From Dryobates pubescens (taxonomy: Eukaryota > Chordata > Aves > Piciformes > Picidae): a stretch of 64,000 nucleotides of DNA. The position numbers and the translations under genes are program-made. The notes beneath the pieces were generated by a model, which had not been told where the DNA came from, did not search any database, and saw nothing but the letters and a program-made list of their open reading frames with translations. Positions 47,801 to 59,267 of this stretch are shown here, piece after piece (positions within the stretch are counted from its first letter, which is position 1; the number at the start of each line of letters is the position of its first letter). The stretch spans positions 620,001 to 684,000 of the forward strand of contig NC_071615.1 of NCBI RefSeq assembly GCF_014839835.1, read 5' to 3'.

Positions 47801-50800
47801 GCTCTGTGGTTCTAAAGGTGATGGAGCCCTGGGGCAGGCAGCCCAGAGGGGTGCTGAGCCTCCATCAGGCATTGCAAACCTGCCTGGATGTGCTCCTGTG
47901 TGACCTCCTCCAGCTGAACCTGCCTTGGCAGGGGGCTGGACTTGACCTCCAGGGGTCCCTTCCCACTCCACCCCCTCTGTGACCCAGGGGTTTGAACTCC
48001 ACCTCCCTGAGAGTCCTGCAGCAGGGAAGCAGAGCTCTGACTGGCTGAGCACCGGCCCCAGCCGAGGGGGCAGGCATCAGTGCAACACTGCTCCCACTCA
48101 GCAAGCAGCTGCCAAACCCTGCTGCTTTCAGCTCCACTCCAGGGCAGGCTGCAGAGCCACAGGCAAGGCAGCACTGAGCAGGGGGGGAGCAGCACTCACC
48201 CGTTGGTGTCGCTGCACTTCACCGCCCGCAGGTAGCGAACGACCTCCTTGTAGCTGGGGAGGAAGAGGAGAGGCTGAGGGGGGAGCAAGGAGCTGCAGGG
48301 CCACACAGCTCAGTCACACACTGACAAGCCAGGAAGCACAGAGCTGAGAGGGCAGCAAGGAGCTGCAGGGCCACACAGCTCAGTCACACACTGACAAGCC
48401 AGGAAGCACAGAGCTGAGAGGGCAGCAAGGAGCTGCACAGCCACACAGCTCAGTCACACACTGACAAGCCAGGAAGCACAGAGCTGAGAGGGCAGCAAGG
48501 AGCTGCACAGCCACACAGCTCAGTCACACACTGACAAGCCAGGAAGCACAGGGCTGAGCAGGGCAGCAAGGAGCTGCACAGCCACACAGCTCAGTCACAC
48601 ACTGACAAGCCAGGAAGCACAGGGCTGAGCAGGGCAGCAAGGAGCTGCACAGCCACACAGCTCAGTCACACACTGACAAGCCAGGAAGCACAGGGCTGAG
48701 CAGGGCAGCAAGGAGCTGCACAGCCACACAGCTCAGTCACACACTGACAAGCCAGGAAGCACAGAGCTGAGCAGGGCAGCAAGGAGCTGCAGGGCCACAC
48801 AGCTCAGTCACACACTGACAAGCCAGGAAGCACAGGGCTGAGAGGGCAGCAAGGAGCTGCAGGGCCACACAGCTCAGTCACACACTGACAAGCCAGGAAG
48901 CACAGAGCTGAGCAGGGCAGCAAGGAGCTGCAGGGCCACACAGCTCAGTCACACACTGACAAGCCAGGAAGCACAGAGCTGAGCAGGGCAGCAAGGAGCT
49001 GCAGGGCCACACAGCTCAGTCACACACTGACAAGCCAGGAAGCACAGAGCTGAGAGGGCAGCAAGGAGCTGCAGGGCCACACAGCTCAGTCACACACTGA
49101 CAAGCCAGGAAGCACAGAGCTGAGAGGGCAGCAAGGAGCTGCACAGCCACACAGCTCAGTCACACACTGACAAGCCAGGAAGCACAGAGCTGAGAGGGCA
49201 GCAAGGAGCTGCACAGCCACACAGCTCAGTCACACACTGACAAGCCAGGAAGCACAGGGCTGAGAGGGCAGCAAGGAGCTGCAGGGCCACACAGCTCAGT
49301 CACACACTGACAAGCCAGGAAGCACAGAGCTGAGCAGGGCAGCAAGGAGCTGCAGGGCCACACAGCTCAGTCACACACTGACAAGCCAGGAAGCACAGAG
49401 CTGAGAGGGCAGCAAGGAGCTGCACAGCCACACAGCTCAGTCACACACTGACAAGCCAGGAAGCACAGAGCTGAGAGGGCAGCAAGGAGCTGCACAGCCA
49501 CACAGCTCAGTCACACACTGACAAGCCAGGAAGCACAGAGCTGAGAGGGCAGCAAGGAGCTGCACAGCCACACAGCTCAGTCACACACTGACAAGCCAGG
49601 AAGCACAGGGCTGAGAGGGCAGCAAGGAGCTGCAGGGCCACACAGCTCAGTCACACACTGACAAGCCAGGAAGCACAGAGCTGAGCAGGGCAGCAAGGAG
49701 CTGCACAGCCACACAGCTCAGTCACACACTGACAAGCCAGGAAGCACAGGGCTGAGCAGGGCAGCAAGGAGCTGCAGGGCCACACAGCTCAGTCACACAC
49801 TGACAAGCCAGGAAGCACAGAGCTGAGAGGGCAGCAAGGAGCTGCACAGCCACACAGCTCAGTCACACACTGACAAGCCAGGAAGCACAGAGCTGAGCAG
49901 GGCAGCAAGGAGCTGCAGGGCCACACAGCTCAGTCACACACTGACAAGCCAGGAAGCACAGGGCTGAGCAGGGCAGCAAGGAGCTGCAGGGCCACACAGC
50001 TCAGTCACACACTGACAAGCCAGGAAGCACAGAGCTGAGCAGGGCAGCAAGGAGCTGCACAGCCACACAGCTCAGTCACACACTGACAAGCCAGGAAGCA
50101 CAGAGCTGAGAGGGCAGCAAGGAGCTGCACAGCCACACAGCTCAGTCACACACTGACAAGCCAGGAAGCACAGAGCTGAGAGGGCAGCAAGGAGCTGCAC
50201 AGCCACACAGCTCAGTCACACACTGACAAGCCAGGAAGCACAGAGCTGAGCAGGGCAGCAAGGAGCTGCACAGCCACACAGCTCAGTCACACACTGACAA
50301 GCCAGGAAGCACAGAGCTGAGAGGGCAGCAAGGAGCTGCAGGGCCACACAGCTCAGTCACACACTGACAAGCCAGGAAGCACAGAGCTGAGAGGGCAGCA
50401 AGGAGCTGCACAGCCACACAGCTCAGTCACACACTGACAAGCCAGGAAGCACAGGGCTGAGCAGGGCAGCAAGGAGCTGCAGGGCCACACAGCTCAGTCA
50501 CACACTGACAAGCCAGGAAGCACAGGGCTGAGCAGGGCAGCAAGGAGCTGCACAGCCACACAGCTCAGTCACACACTGACAAGCCAGGAAGCACAGAGCT
50601 GAGCAGGGCAGCAAGGAGCTGCACAGCCACACAGCTCAGTCACACACTGACAAGCCAGGAAGCAGCACAGAAGCTTCTCCTCCCCAGGAGATTCTGGGCA
50701 AGAAACACAAGGGGCAGAAGGAGACAGAGCTCCAAGCAGCCACCCACAGCTCCTCTCTGGCCCCTGGCAAGGCAGAGCAGGAGACTGCCTCCCAGTTTCA

Positions 50801-53800
50801 TTCTCTGAGTGACCTGCAGTGCTCAGAACACAGCCCTCTGAAGATCCAGGGACCAGAAGGGGAGGAGTGTTTTGCTGCCCCCCACCTGGCCTGACCTTGT
50901 TTGAACCATCCACACCTAAAAGCTGCTGTGGTGACAGAAGCAAATCAACCTCTCACTTCAAGTCTCTTCTGCTCCTGAAGTGTTCAGAGGCCTTGGGTCT
51001 GCCTTGAAAAGCTGCAAGAAGCTACTGAGCCCCCTGGGTAGGCAGCAAGGGGCAGGGACAGCCTGCAGGGAGGCTGGAGGTGAGGAGAAAGTTCTTCCCA
51101 GCAGGAGGAATTGGCCACTGGGATGTGCTGCCAGGGAGCTGGTGGAGTCCCCAGCCCTGCAGGGGCTCAGAAAGGCTTGGATGTGGCACCTGGGGCCAGG
51201 GGTTAGCTGTCAGGAGATGTCAGGTTGGACTTGATGACCTCTGAGGTCTTTCCCAACCTGGCTGCTTCTGTGATGCAGGTGAGCAGCAAAGGGCAGGAGC
51301 AGCTCCCAGTGTGCCTTGTGGCACTGCCTCCCCACCCAGAGCTCTGGGAGCTGTGAGGCAGAGCCTGCAGTGCAGGCAGGTGCTGAGCTCCTCCCCTGGG
51401 GGGTGCCAGCCCAGAGCCAGAGCCACCTTACCTCTTCCTGCCCAGCAGCCTCTCCACTCGAGCCTCTATCACAGGCAGGGCCTCCCACAGGAAGGTTTTC
51501 CTCCCCTTCTGTGTCCTCTGCCCGGTGAGGTTCTGGCCTCTCAGCACCGTGGTCAGGGAGACGTGGTCCCAGGGCACCACGTTCAGGCTGCAAGCACAGA
51601 CAGAGCCCCTGAGCTGAGGCTGCCTCTGGGGGGCAGCTCCCTGCCTCTGAGGAGCAGAGGGCCTGCCAGGGAGGCCCTGCAGGGGAGAGGGGAAAAGGAA
51701 AGAGGGGAAGGGTCAGGCAAGAGGCACAGAACAGTCTGGGTTGGGAGGGAGCCCAGAGCTCACCCAGCCCCAGCCCCCTGCCAGGGGCAGGGACCCCTGC
51801 CCCCAGCACAGGCTGCTCAGGGCCTCATCCAGCCTGGCCCTGAGCACCTCCAGGGAGAGGACAGCCACAGCCCCCCTGGGCAGAGGTTTCCTGCAGGACA
51901 AACACAAAGCAGCCACAAACCAACCCCAGGCCCTGGGGGGCAGCACATACCTGTTGGAGAAGCCAAAGCAGTGGCATGGGAGTGAGATGTACTGGAAGAA
52001 AGCAACAAACTTCTCATACAGGCTCTTGGGGAAGTCACAGAGCACCAGCATCCTCTGCAGCTTGGTTGTGATTCTGCTTTGGAGAGAGCCAACAACACAA
52101 GGAACTCAAAGTCTCCTCCAGGGGACTGAGCTGCTGCTGAGCTGCTTAAGTCCCCTGGGAAGGCAGCTGAGGGTGTTTGGCTGGGGGGTTAATGGCACCT
52201 GGCTTGGCCCTGCTCACAGCTCTGCTTCAAGATGGGCAGTGGCTAGCAGCACTGGGACAGCTTCAGCTGCAGTGAAACCAAGGCTCTGGGGGCTTCACTT
52301 TTGATCCAGAGGCTCCCAGGCAGTGTTCACTGCAGCAGCACGAAGCAGCCTGAGAGCTCAGCTTGTGAAACCACCTCAGCCTCAACCCCCCTGCCACTGA
52401 GCTCACTCCAAAGTGGGAGGAAGCAGAAACAGTTCCTCTGCTGTTCTTTTGGAGGTAAGCAGCAGAAGTGTGGGCAGCAGGGCCAGGGAGGGGACTCTGC
52501 CCTCTGCTGAGCCCACAGCTGCAGCTCTGGGGCCAGTTCTGGAGGGGCTGGAAGGTGTCCAGAGCAGGGCCAGGAGGAGGAGCAGAGGGCTGGAGCTGCT
52601 CTGCTGTGAGCACAGCCTGAGGGAGTTGGGGTTGTGCAGGCTGGAGAGGAGAAGGCTCCCAGGAGACCTAATTGTGGCCTTGCAGGAGCTGCAGGGGGCT
52701 CCAAGATAGCTGGGGAGGGACTTCTGAGGGTGTCAGGGAGGGATAGGACTGGGGGGGATGGAGCAGAACTAGAAGTGGGGAGATGTAGATTGGCTGTGAG
52801 GAAGAAGCTGTTCCCCATGAGGGTGGTGAGAGCCTGGCACAGGCTGCCCAGGGAGGTGGTGGAAGCCTCCTGCCTGGAGGTGTTTGCAGCCAGGCTGGAG
52901 GTGGCTGTGAGCAGCCTGCTGTGGTGTGAGGTGCCCCTGGCCATGGCAGGGGGCTTGGGTCTGGCTGAGCCTTGGGTCCCCTCCAGCCCTGGGATGCTCT
53001 AAGGGAAGTCCAGGCCATTCAGGCTGAAGAGGAACACAGGACTGAGGGGACAGCTCTCCTGTGTTTCAAGTCAGAGCTGAGAATATGGAACTGGGTTTTG
53101 AGTTCTCCTCAGGAGAGTCAGCTCCTGCATGTCCTGCTGCAAGTGGGTTTGGGGCTGAAGGTGAACTGCAAAGCTAAAATGAGAAAGGAAGCCAAGGGAG
53201 CTTCATGTCCTGCATCAGCCTCTGGGGACCTTCACTGTGTCACATCCCTGACTCTCCACTCTGGGGGAGCACAAGCTGCTGTTGGGACCTTCAGGAGACA
53301 CTACTGATTCTCTGGGTTACAAGCCCTGAGCAGCTGCCTCACACTACCTTCTGCTCTGCCCTTCCAGAACACTCCTGGATGATGCTGCAGAAGCAATCCA
53401 GCTCCTTGGCCCCGGGTTCCCCAGCCAGTTCCTCTCCTCTGGGGCAGTCAAGAAGGGCTTGAGTGCTGCTGGGGCTCTAAATGGGGCAGGAAGGTGCTGC
53501 CTTGCCTGCCCCTGGAGGGGACTGACACTGACAGAGCTGCTGAGCAGCTCTGATTTGTAGTTTGCAGCTGCAGAACCTGAGCTCCTTGCTGGCAGGCTGA
53601 TGGCTCCATGCTTGCCTATCCCTCTGCCTCTTGCTGCCCAGCAGCAGGCAGCAGCAGCAGGCTGCCTGTGCTCACACAGGGCCCAGGAGTGCAGTGGGGC
53701 TGTGCTCCACCTCAGAGAGCTCCTGAGGCTGCTGCCAGCAGGCTGACACACCTGGGCACATTCACTGTGGGCTTTTAGGAGCTCTTTCTCCAGGCCTGTG

Positions 53801-56800
53801 AAGAGAAGCAGGGTGCCATGCATGCCACATGCAGCCCCTGGCACTGCCCCTCAGCACAGCTCTCACCTCTGCAGCAGGCAGGGGACAGCAATCTTCAGCG
53901 ACTCAGGGAGGCGAAGGTTCTGCCAGCTTCTGAGGGGAGGAAGGAGAGCAAGGTTCAGCTGTGGCTTGGCTCCTGCCTCTGCCCTCTGCTCAGCTGTGCA
54001 AGGCAAGCTCCTCCTCAGAAAGCACAGGCAGCTCTTGTGCTGCTCAGAATGCTCCCAAAGAGAAGGAGCAGGTCCTCAAAGCAGAGTCTGGCGTGAGACC
54101 TGCCATGCAGCAGCTCCTGAAGCAGCTCCTGAAGCACCTTGCCCTGCCCCAGGCAGCCTGGATCAGAGAATCCAAGGCTTGGAAGGGACCTGAAAGCTCC
54201 TCCAGCCCCAACCCCTGCCAGGGGCAGGGACCCCTCCCACCAGCCCAGGCTGCCCAAGGCCTCATCCAGCCTGGCCTTGAACACCTCCAGGGAGGGGGCA
54301 GCCCCAGCCTCCCAGGGCAGCCTGTGCCAGAGCCTCCCCCACTGGGAAGAATTTCTTCCTCACAGCCAGGGCTGTGATCTTCCCACTGCCCTTACCCCTC
54401 ATGAAGGGAAACAGCAGAGCTCTCTCCCTTAGGTTCCTCCCTCCAAGACACAACAGAAGATTAGACACCAGCTGTGGAGCTGGATACTTACAGAGCAGGG
54501 TCCTTATGGCCTGCTATCTCCTTAGCTGCTCCCAGAAACATCACAGCAGCAGCTTTAGGACTCTCTCTTTCTGCCTGGTTGAGGAATCTTGACACCAGTG
54601 CAAAGACTCCAGAATACCTGAGGAAGTGAAGCCAGCTTTAGAGGGCCTGCAGTGCTGGAACCTCACAGATGAGGCAGCCATGGGCACTCTGGGGCTTCAG
54701 AGCCAGCTCTGAAGGAGACTTGCCTCTCCTGGAGGAGAATCCACAAGCTAAGCCAGAGGCCTTTGCCCAAGTTAGCACAACTAAGGGCCTGACCTTTCTG
54801 CTTTCCCAGCTCCCAGTGCCAGGGGACATTATCAAGTGTCCTGCCCAGCAAAATCAACCACTGCAAGCTGCATGTAAGATGCACTGAAGGGCTGTGCAGA
54901 CAACATTCAGCTGCAAGTTAGCAGCCCCCTGGCCAAGCAAGTCCTCTCCACTGGGTCTCTGCCAGCTCAGGTGCCAGGATTTGGAGTCACATCAGCTGAT
55001 GAAGCAAATCCAAGCCCCAGTGAGCAGCACATGCTGCTGGCAGCTGAGCTCTGCTGTCACTCACCTGTACACCACCTCTGTGCTGCGGGACCTGCAGACA
55101 TTGCACTTCCCAGGAGGCAGCCTGGGGAGGCAGAAGCACTCCTGGTGTCTGGAATCCCTTCTTTCTCCAGCCAGGTATTTATTGTACTCCACAGAAAGCT
55201 CCTGGATGAATTTTAGTAGAAGATTTCCTAAGGAAGCAGAGAGATGTGGAAGTGTTGTTGGTGTCACTCGTGCTGCTTCTCCTGATGGCTATTCAGCTAC
55301 GAGGCACCAAGAGCCCACAGTGTCCATGCAAAGCATGCACCAAGGCAGCTGCACTGCTCTCTCTTGGCCACAAAAGCTCTGCTGCTTCCTCCAGAGGAAG
55401 GAAAGCAGGAAACACACAACTGGACCTGTGTCTGCTCAGGGCATGGCCCAGAAGGAGCAGCCACAGCAAGCTGCTACCATCAGTAGACTCCAAAGCCTTC
55501 AGAAGGAGAGTTGCCACTCTGCTCTTGGGCACCTGGAGCAGTGCCCAGCTCTGCAGCCCCAGCACAAGAAGGATGTGGATCTGCTGGAGGCTCCAGAAGT
55601 GCCACAAAACACATCACAAAGCTGAAGTGCCTCTCCTCCAAAGGCAGCCTGAGAGCTGGGGCTGCTCAGCCTGGAGGAGAGAGGGCCCCAGGGAGACCTT
55701 AGAGCAGCCCTCCAGTACCTGGAGGTGGTTACAGGAGAGCTGCAGAGGGACTTGTGGGAAGGGCTTGTGGTGATAGGAACAGGGGGAGTGGTTTGAGACT
55801 AGAGCAGGGGAGATTTAGGCTGGCCATTAGGAAGAAGCTCTTGACTCTGAGGCTGGTGGGACACTGGCCCAGGCTGCCCAGAGAAGCTGGGGGCTCCCGG
55901 AAGCAGCCAGGACCAGGCTGCACGAGGCTGTGAGCCACGTGGCCTCGGGGAAGGGAGAGCTGGGAGCAGGAGGCTTGTTCCAGCCCAAGCCATGCTGTGA
56001 GCTCCTGAGTGTGGCCCACAGGAGGCAGGCAGCCCCAGGAGTCAGGCCAGGGCCAGGCACCTACCCCCGTGGCGGAGCTCTGCGTCGATGTCGGCGAGCT
56101 CCAGGCGGAACATGGTCAGGACCCCGGCCAGGGCCACGGCCCGCTGCTCCTTCCAGAACCTGCTCTTGTGGTGGGCATTGCAGTGGCACAGGGAAGGCCT
56201 GGTCCAGCTCTGGCACTGTTGGCACAAGGCAGGCATGAATCCCAAACAGAACCCCAGCCCAGACACGGAGAGAGCAGCTCAGGCGGGGAGCAGAGACCCG
56301 AGGGGGCAGGCGGCGCCCGGCCGAGGGGAGGGCTCCAGCCCAGGCCGAGCTGTGCACAGCTGGCCACAGCCACAGGGGTTGGGGTATGACACACAAAGAG
56401 CACAGCCATTCACCCTCCCCCTCAGCACCTGACAGAGCCACTCCAGGCTGGCAACCTCCCCCTGGGAAACCAGCAAAGCCTTTCAGCCCAAACCTGTTTA
56501 CAGTTCCAAGCTTACCTAACGCCAACAAAGCCCAAACCAGCCCCAGCCACCCAGCCCCTCCCCTGGGCAGGGCAAGCAGCTGCAGTCTGCTGGCTGGCTG
56601 GTGCAGGGAGCAGCAGACCAGAAGGTTGGGCCAGCAAGGACCCTTGGGGTCCCCTGCAAGCTGGCATCCTGTAAATCTGATGCCATGGAACACCCCATGT
56701 GCCTGAGGCAGCCAGGGGACAGCTGCTGACATCCAGTGAGTTCTGCCTGGACTGCAGGAGACAGCCTCAGCTGCTGACTGCACTCACAGGAGCACTGGGA

Positions 56801-59267
56801 AGCAGATCTTGTTCAGGAGAGGTGATCAGCTCACCAAATCTCAGGCATCACTGGTTCCTTGGGTGTGCTTGAGAACCACACAAGGGTTTGGGCTGGAAGG
56901 GACCTGCAGAGCTCACCCTGGACAGCAGCCAGCAGGGACATCCTCCCCTGGGGCAGGCTGCTCAGAGCCCTCTCCAGCCTCACCTTGAACAGCTCCAGGC
57001 TTGGAGCCTCAGCCACCTCCCTGGGCAACCTGCTGCAGTGTTCCAGCAGCCTCCTGGGGCAGAACTTGTTCCTCACATCCAATCTCAATCTGCTCTGCTC
57101 TCATTCCAAACCATTGCCTCTGCTCCTGTCCCTGCAGCCCTTTGGGAGCAGTCCCTCTGCAGCCTTCCTGCAGCCCTTCAGGTCCTGGCAGGCTGCTGTG
57201 AGGTCTGCCTGGAGCCTTCTCTCCTGCAGGCTGCAGAGCCCCAGCTCCCTCAGCCTGTCCTCACAGCAGAGGTCTGTCCAGCATTCTTTCCTTCTATCTC
57301 TCCAGCCAGCCAGCAGAGCTGCTCCAACCCCCTGAGCATTTTCCTGGCTCTGCTCTGGCCCTGCTCCATCAGCTCCAGGCCCTTCCTGTGCTGAGGGCCC
57401 CAGAGCTGGGCACAGCCCTGCAGGAGAGGGCTCCCCAGAGCAGAGCAGCAGAACCTCCTCCCATCAGCACCTCCAAGCTGCCCTGCTCACCTCAGAGGCC
57501 AGCTTGTCACAGATGTAGCAGTAGCACTGGTTGCAGACCTCGGCGTTCCTGCCCAGCGGGGAGCAGGTGTCGCTTTCCGCTCGCCTGCAGGGGGAACAAG
57601 AAGCTGTTTGTGAAACAAGCGACAGAGGAGAGCAGCCTGGCTGTGGGGCTGCTGGCAGCACCCAAGGAGGGCAGCAGCAGCCTGGCTGTGGGGCTGCTGG
57701 CAGCACCCAAGGAGGGCAGCAGCAGCCTGGCTGTGGGGCTGCTGGCAGCACCCAAGGAGGGCAGCAGCAGCCTGGCTGTGGGGCTGCTGGCAGCACCCAA
57801 GGAGGGCAGCAGCAGCCTGGCTGTGGGGCTGCTGGCAGCACCCAAGGAGGGCAGCAGCAGCCTGGCTGTGGGGCTGCTGGCAGCACCCAAGGAGGGCAGC
57901 AGCAGGTCAGGCACACAGCTGTGCTCTTAGCAGCTGTGGTGGCAGGGCAGGAGCCAGAGCTGCTTATCAGCCCCTCAAACACTTGGGCTTGGATTGTTAG
58001 AAGCAATAAGAACTTGGTCTCTAAATATTTTGCTACAGGAGGCCAACTCCTGCTGCTGCTTCAGTCCCCTGGAGGCTACCATGGGACAGCAGTCCTCACT
58101 TGAGGAGTGCACAGAGAAACCCTCCACAAAGCATTCACTTGGTGGCCTGGGTCCAGAGGAGGCTGCACAGATGATCAGGGGCTGGAGCACCTCTCCTATG
58201 GGCACAGGCTGAGGGCTGGGGCTGTCAGCCTGGAGAAGGAAAGGCTCCAGGGAGACCTTCTGGTGGCCTTTCAGTACCTGCAGGGGGGAACAGGAGAGCT
58301 GGGGAGAGGGTTATCACAAGGGCTTGTGGGGATGGGATGAGGCACAATGGCTCTGAGCTGGGAGAGGGGAGATGGAGACTGGAGACTAGGAGGAGATTCT
58401 TGGCAGTGAGGGTGGGGAGACTCTGGCACAGGCTGCCCAGGGAGCTGTGATGAGGCCTTGAGCAAGCTGGGCCCAGCAGGAGTTTGGCAGGGGCATGGAC
58501 CTGGATGATCTTTAAGGTCCCCTCCAAGCCAGTCCATGCTGTGGCTCTGTGTTTAAGCAGCTCCTGCTTCCAGCTGCTGGAGAAGGCTGACATGACCACC
58601 TAAGTGTGGGGAAGGACTCCCCCTGCCCCCCTTCACCTGCCCAGCAGGGAACATACTCAAAGGGGTGGCTGGTGCAGTCATATCTGGCATGAGGCATCAC
58701 TTTGGCTTGTTTGCAGAAAGTGACCACCAGCTCACACTCCTCATCCACCACCTCCTCAGATTTCTGCTCTTCCAGGGCAGATTTCTCTGTGGGAGAGGGA
58801 AAGAACAGAAAGAGAGCATTAGGTTGAAGCCAGCCAGAAAAGGTAATCACATCTCTGTCACAAATGCAAACAGATTGTGCTATTTGCCTTAAAAACACAG
58901 CCTTATGGCTTGAGTTTCATTAGCTCATGCAGCCTGAGCCAAACCCAGCTGCACACCATCAACAGGGGCAACACAGCAGCAGCCTTTAAGGTGCCACCAA
59001 AGGCATCCCCCAGGTTATGAACCACTGACACTTCCTCCTGCTTGGATTTACTCTCAAGGTCCTTCTGTCCTCCTGGCAGCAGAGAGCCACTCTCCAAGCA
59101 GATCACAAGAGGAATGCTCCAGTTCACCTCACAAGTAATCACTGACAAGACCACCACTCACCCAAGGAGTCCACCAAGAGAACTGAGCTCCCAAGGGTGC
59201 TCTCAGCTTCATCATCACTGATCAGGATTATGCTCTCCTCTTCCTTTTCATTTTTCAATGGCCCCAT
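41865..59267 (-). CDS. Unnamed 752-residue protein with SUMO-interaction-like motif and Cys/His-rich region
   Basis: I do not recognise this gene by name. Twenty coding exons join in phase from ATG 59267 to TAG 41865: 59162-59267, 58657-58786, 57491-57584, 56065-56215, 55065-55227, 54492-54617, 53867-53929, 53343-53465, 51951-52076, 51432-51587, 48200-48253, 47085-47302, 46170-46246, 45788-45898, 44751-44837, 44231-44338, 43495-43616, 43190-43312, 42523-42565, 41865-41942. Residues 12-20 (SIILISDDE) look like a SUMO-interacting motif. Residues 53-125 hold about fourteen Cys/His, with [24 protein letters not shown] and [13 protein letters not shown], which suggests zinc binding. A second Cys cluster ([15 protein letters not shown]) is near 191-205. 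The remainder, about 215-752, looks helical and repeat-like, with no catalytic motif or membrane segment. The 47085 exon uses a GC donor. No inactivating change was seen. Function is unknown; a nuclear SUMO-linked role is inference. Confidence 0.85.
42615..42668. repeat. CCCCAG hexanucleotide repeat
   Basis: Nine perfect CCCCAG units in the intron upstream of exon 42523-42565. Confidence 0.95.
42838..43080 (-). mobile_element. CR1 LINE fragment
   Basis: AACCCCTGCAGGCAGCAGGG onward, in the intron between exons 42523-42565 and 43190-43312 of the unnamed gene. Confidence 0.8.
43735..44160 (-). mobile_element. CR1 LINE fragment
   Basis: CACAGAGTGGTTGGGGGTGG at its 3' edge; intron above exon 43495-43616. 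Confidence 0.85.
44922..45310 (-). mobile_element. CR1 LINE, young-looking copy
   Basis: Nearly identical over about 370 bp to the copy at 56885 (few single-base differences by eye); intron above exon 44751-44837. Confidence 0.92.
45955..46830 (-). mobile_element. Two CR1 fragments flanking an exon
   Basis: 45955-46110 and 46365-46830, both minus, with exon 46170-46246 between them; the second is long and has GGAAGGGACCTGAAAGCTCC. Confidence 0.85.
47400..47985 (+). mobile_element. CR1 LINE copies in tandem
   Basis: One copy to about 47810 ends GGGGTCCCTTCCAGCCCTGC; a second fragment ends at 47960 with GGGGTCCCTTCCCACTCC. Intron between exons 47085-47302 and 48200-48253. Confidence 0.85.
48276..50662. 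repeat. Satellite-like array, 70/71-bp units, 2.4 kb
   Basis: About 34 head-to-tail units in the intron between exons 51432-51587 and 48200-48253 of the unnamed gene. Each has GAGCTGCA, GCCACACAGCTCAGTCACAC, ACTGACAAGCCAGGAAGCAC. Copies are almost identical but switch at three sites: GCAGGG/GCACAG, AGAGCTG/AGGGCTG, and GAGAGGGC/GAGCAGGGC (the last makes 70 or 71 bp). It starts about 20 bp from the acceptor of exon 48200-48253. Confidence 0.97.
51055..51265 (+). mobile_element. CR1 3' fragment
   Basis: GGTTGGACTTGATGACCTCT at the 3' edge; between the 70-bp array and exon 51432-51587. Confidence 0.75.
51730..51890 (-). mobile_element. CR1 3' fragment
   Basis: CAGTCTGGGTTGGGAGGGAG onward, between exons 51432-51587 and 51951-52076. 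Confidence 0.8.
52500..53000 (+). mobile_element. CR1 LINE fragment
   Basis: From AGCTGCAGCTCTGGGGCCAG to GGGTCCCCTCCAGCCCTGGG, in the intron below exon 53343-53465. Confidence 0.88.
54160..54400 (-). mobile_element. CR1 3' fragment
   Basis: CAAGGCTTGGAAGGGACCTG onward, between exons 53867-53929 and 54492-54617. Confidence 0.82.
55630..55990 (+). mobile_element. CR1 fragment
   Basis: GGGCTGCTCAGCCTGGAGGA to CCCAGGCTGCCCAGAGAAGC; ends about 75 bp below exon 56065-56215. Confidence 0.78.
56885..57430 (-). mobile_element. CR1 LINE, young-looking copy, about 545 bp
   Basis: GGTTTGGGCTGGAAGGGACC at the 3' edge; extends further 5' than its twin at 44922. Lies just below exon 57491-57584. Confidence 0.93.
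57633..57905. repeat. 45-bp minisatellite beside exon 3 of the unnamed gene
   Basis: Six identical 45-bp copies of CCTGGCTGTGGGGCTGCTGG plus 25 bp, ending about 50 bp above the acceptor of exon 57491-57584. The period is a multiple of three and stop-free, and on the minus strand the frame runs on into the exon. Confidence 0.93.
58125..58550 (+). mobile_element. CR1 LINE fragment
   Basis: Ends GATCTTTAAGGTCCCCTCCA; intron between exons 57491-57584 and 58657-58786. Confidence 0.85.

Noticed and set aside
48276-50662. CRISPR-like regular array
   Set aside because: Units are contiguous with no unique spacers, and this is vertebrate DNA; it is a tandem satellite.
53343-53348. Donor gtagtg at 53347 for the exon 53343-53465
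   Set aside because: It breaks the phase with exon 51951-52076; the donor gtgagg five bases further keeps it and is a better consensus.
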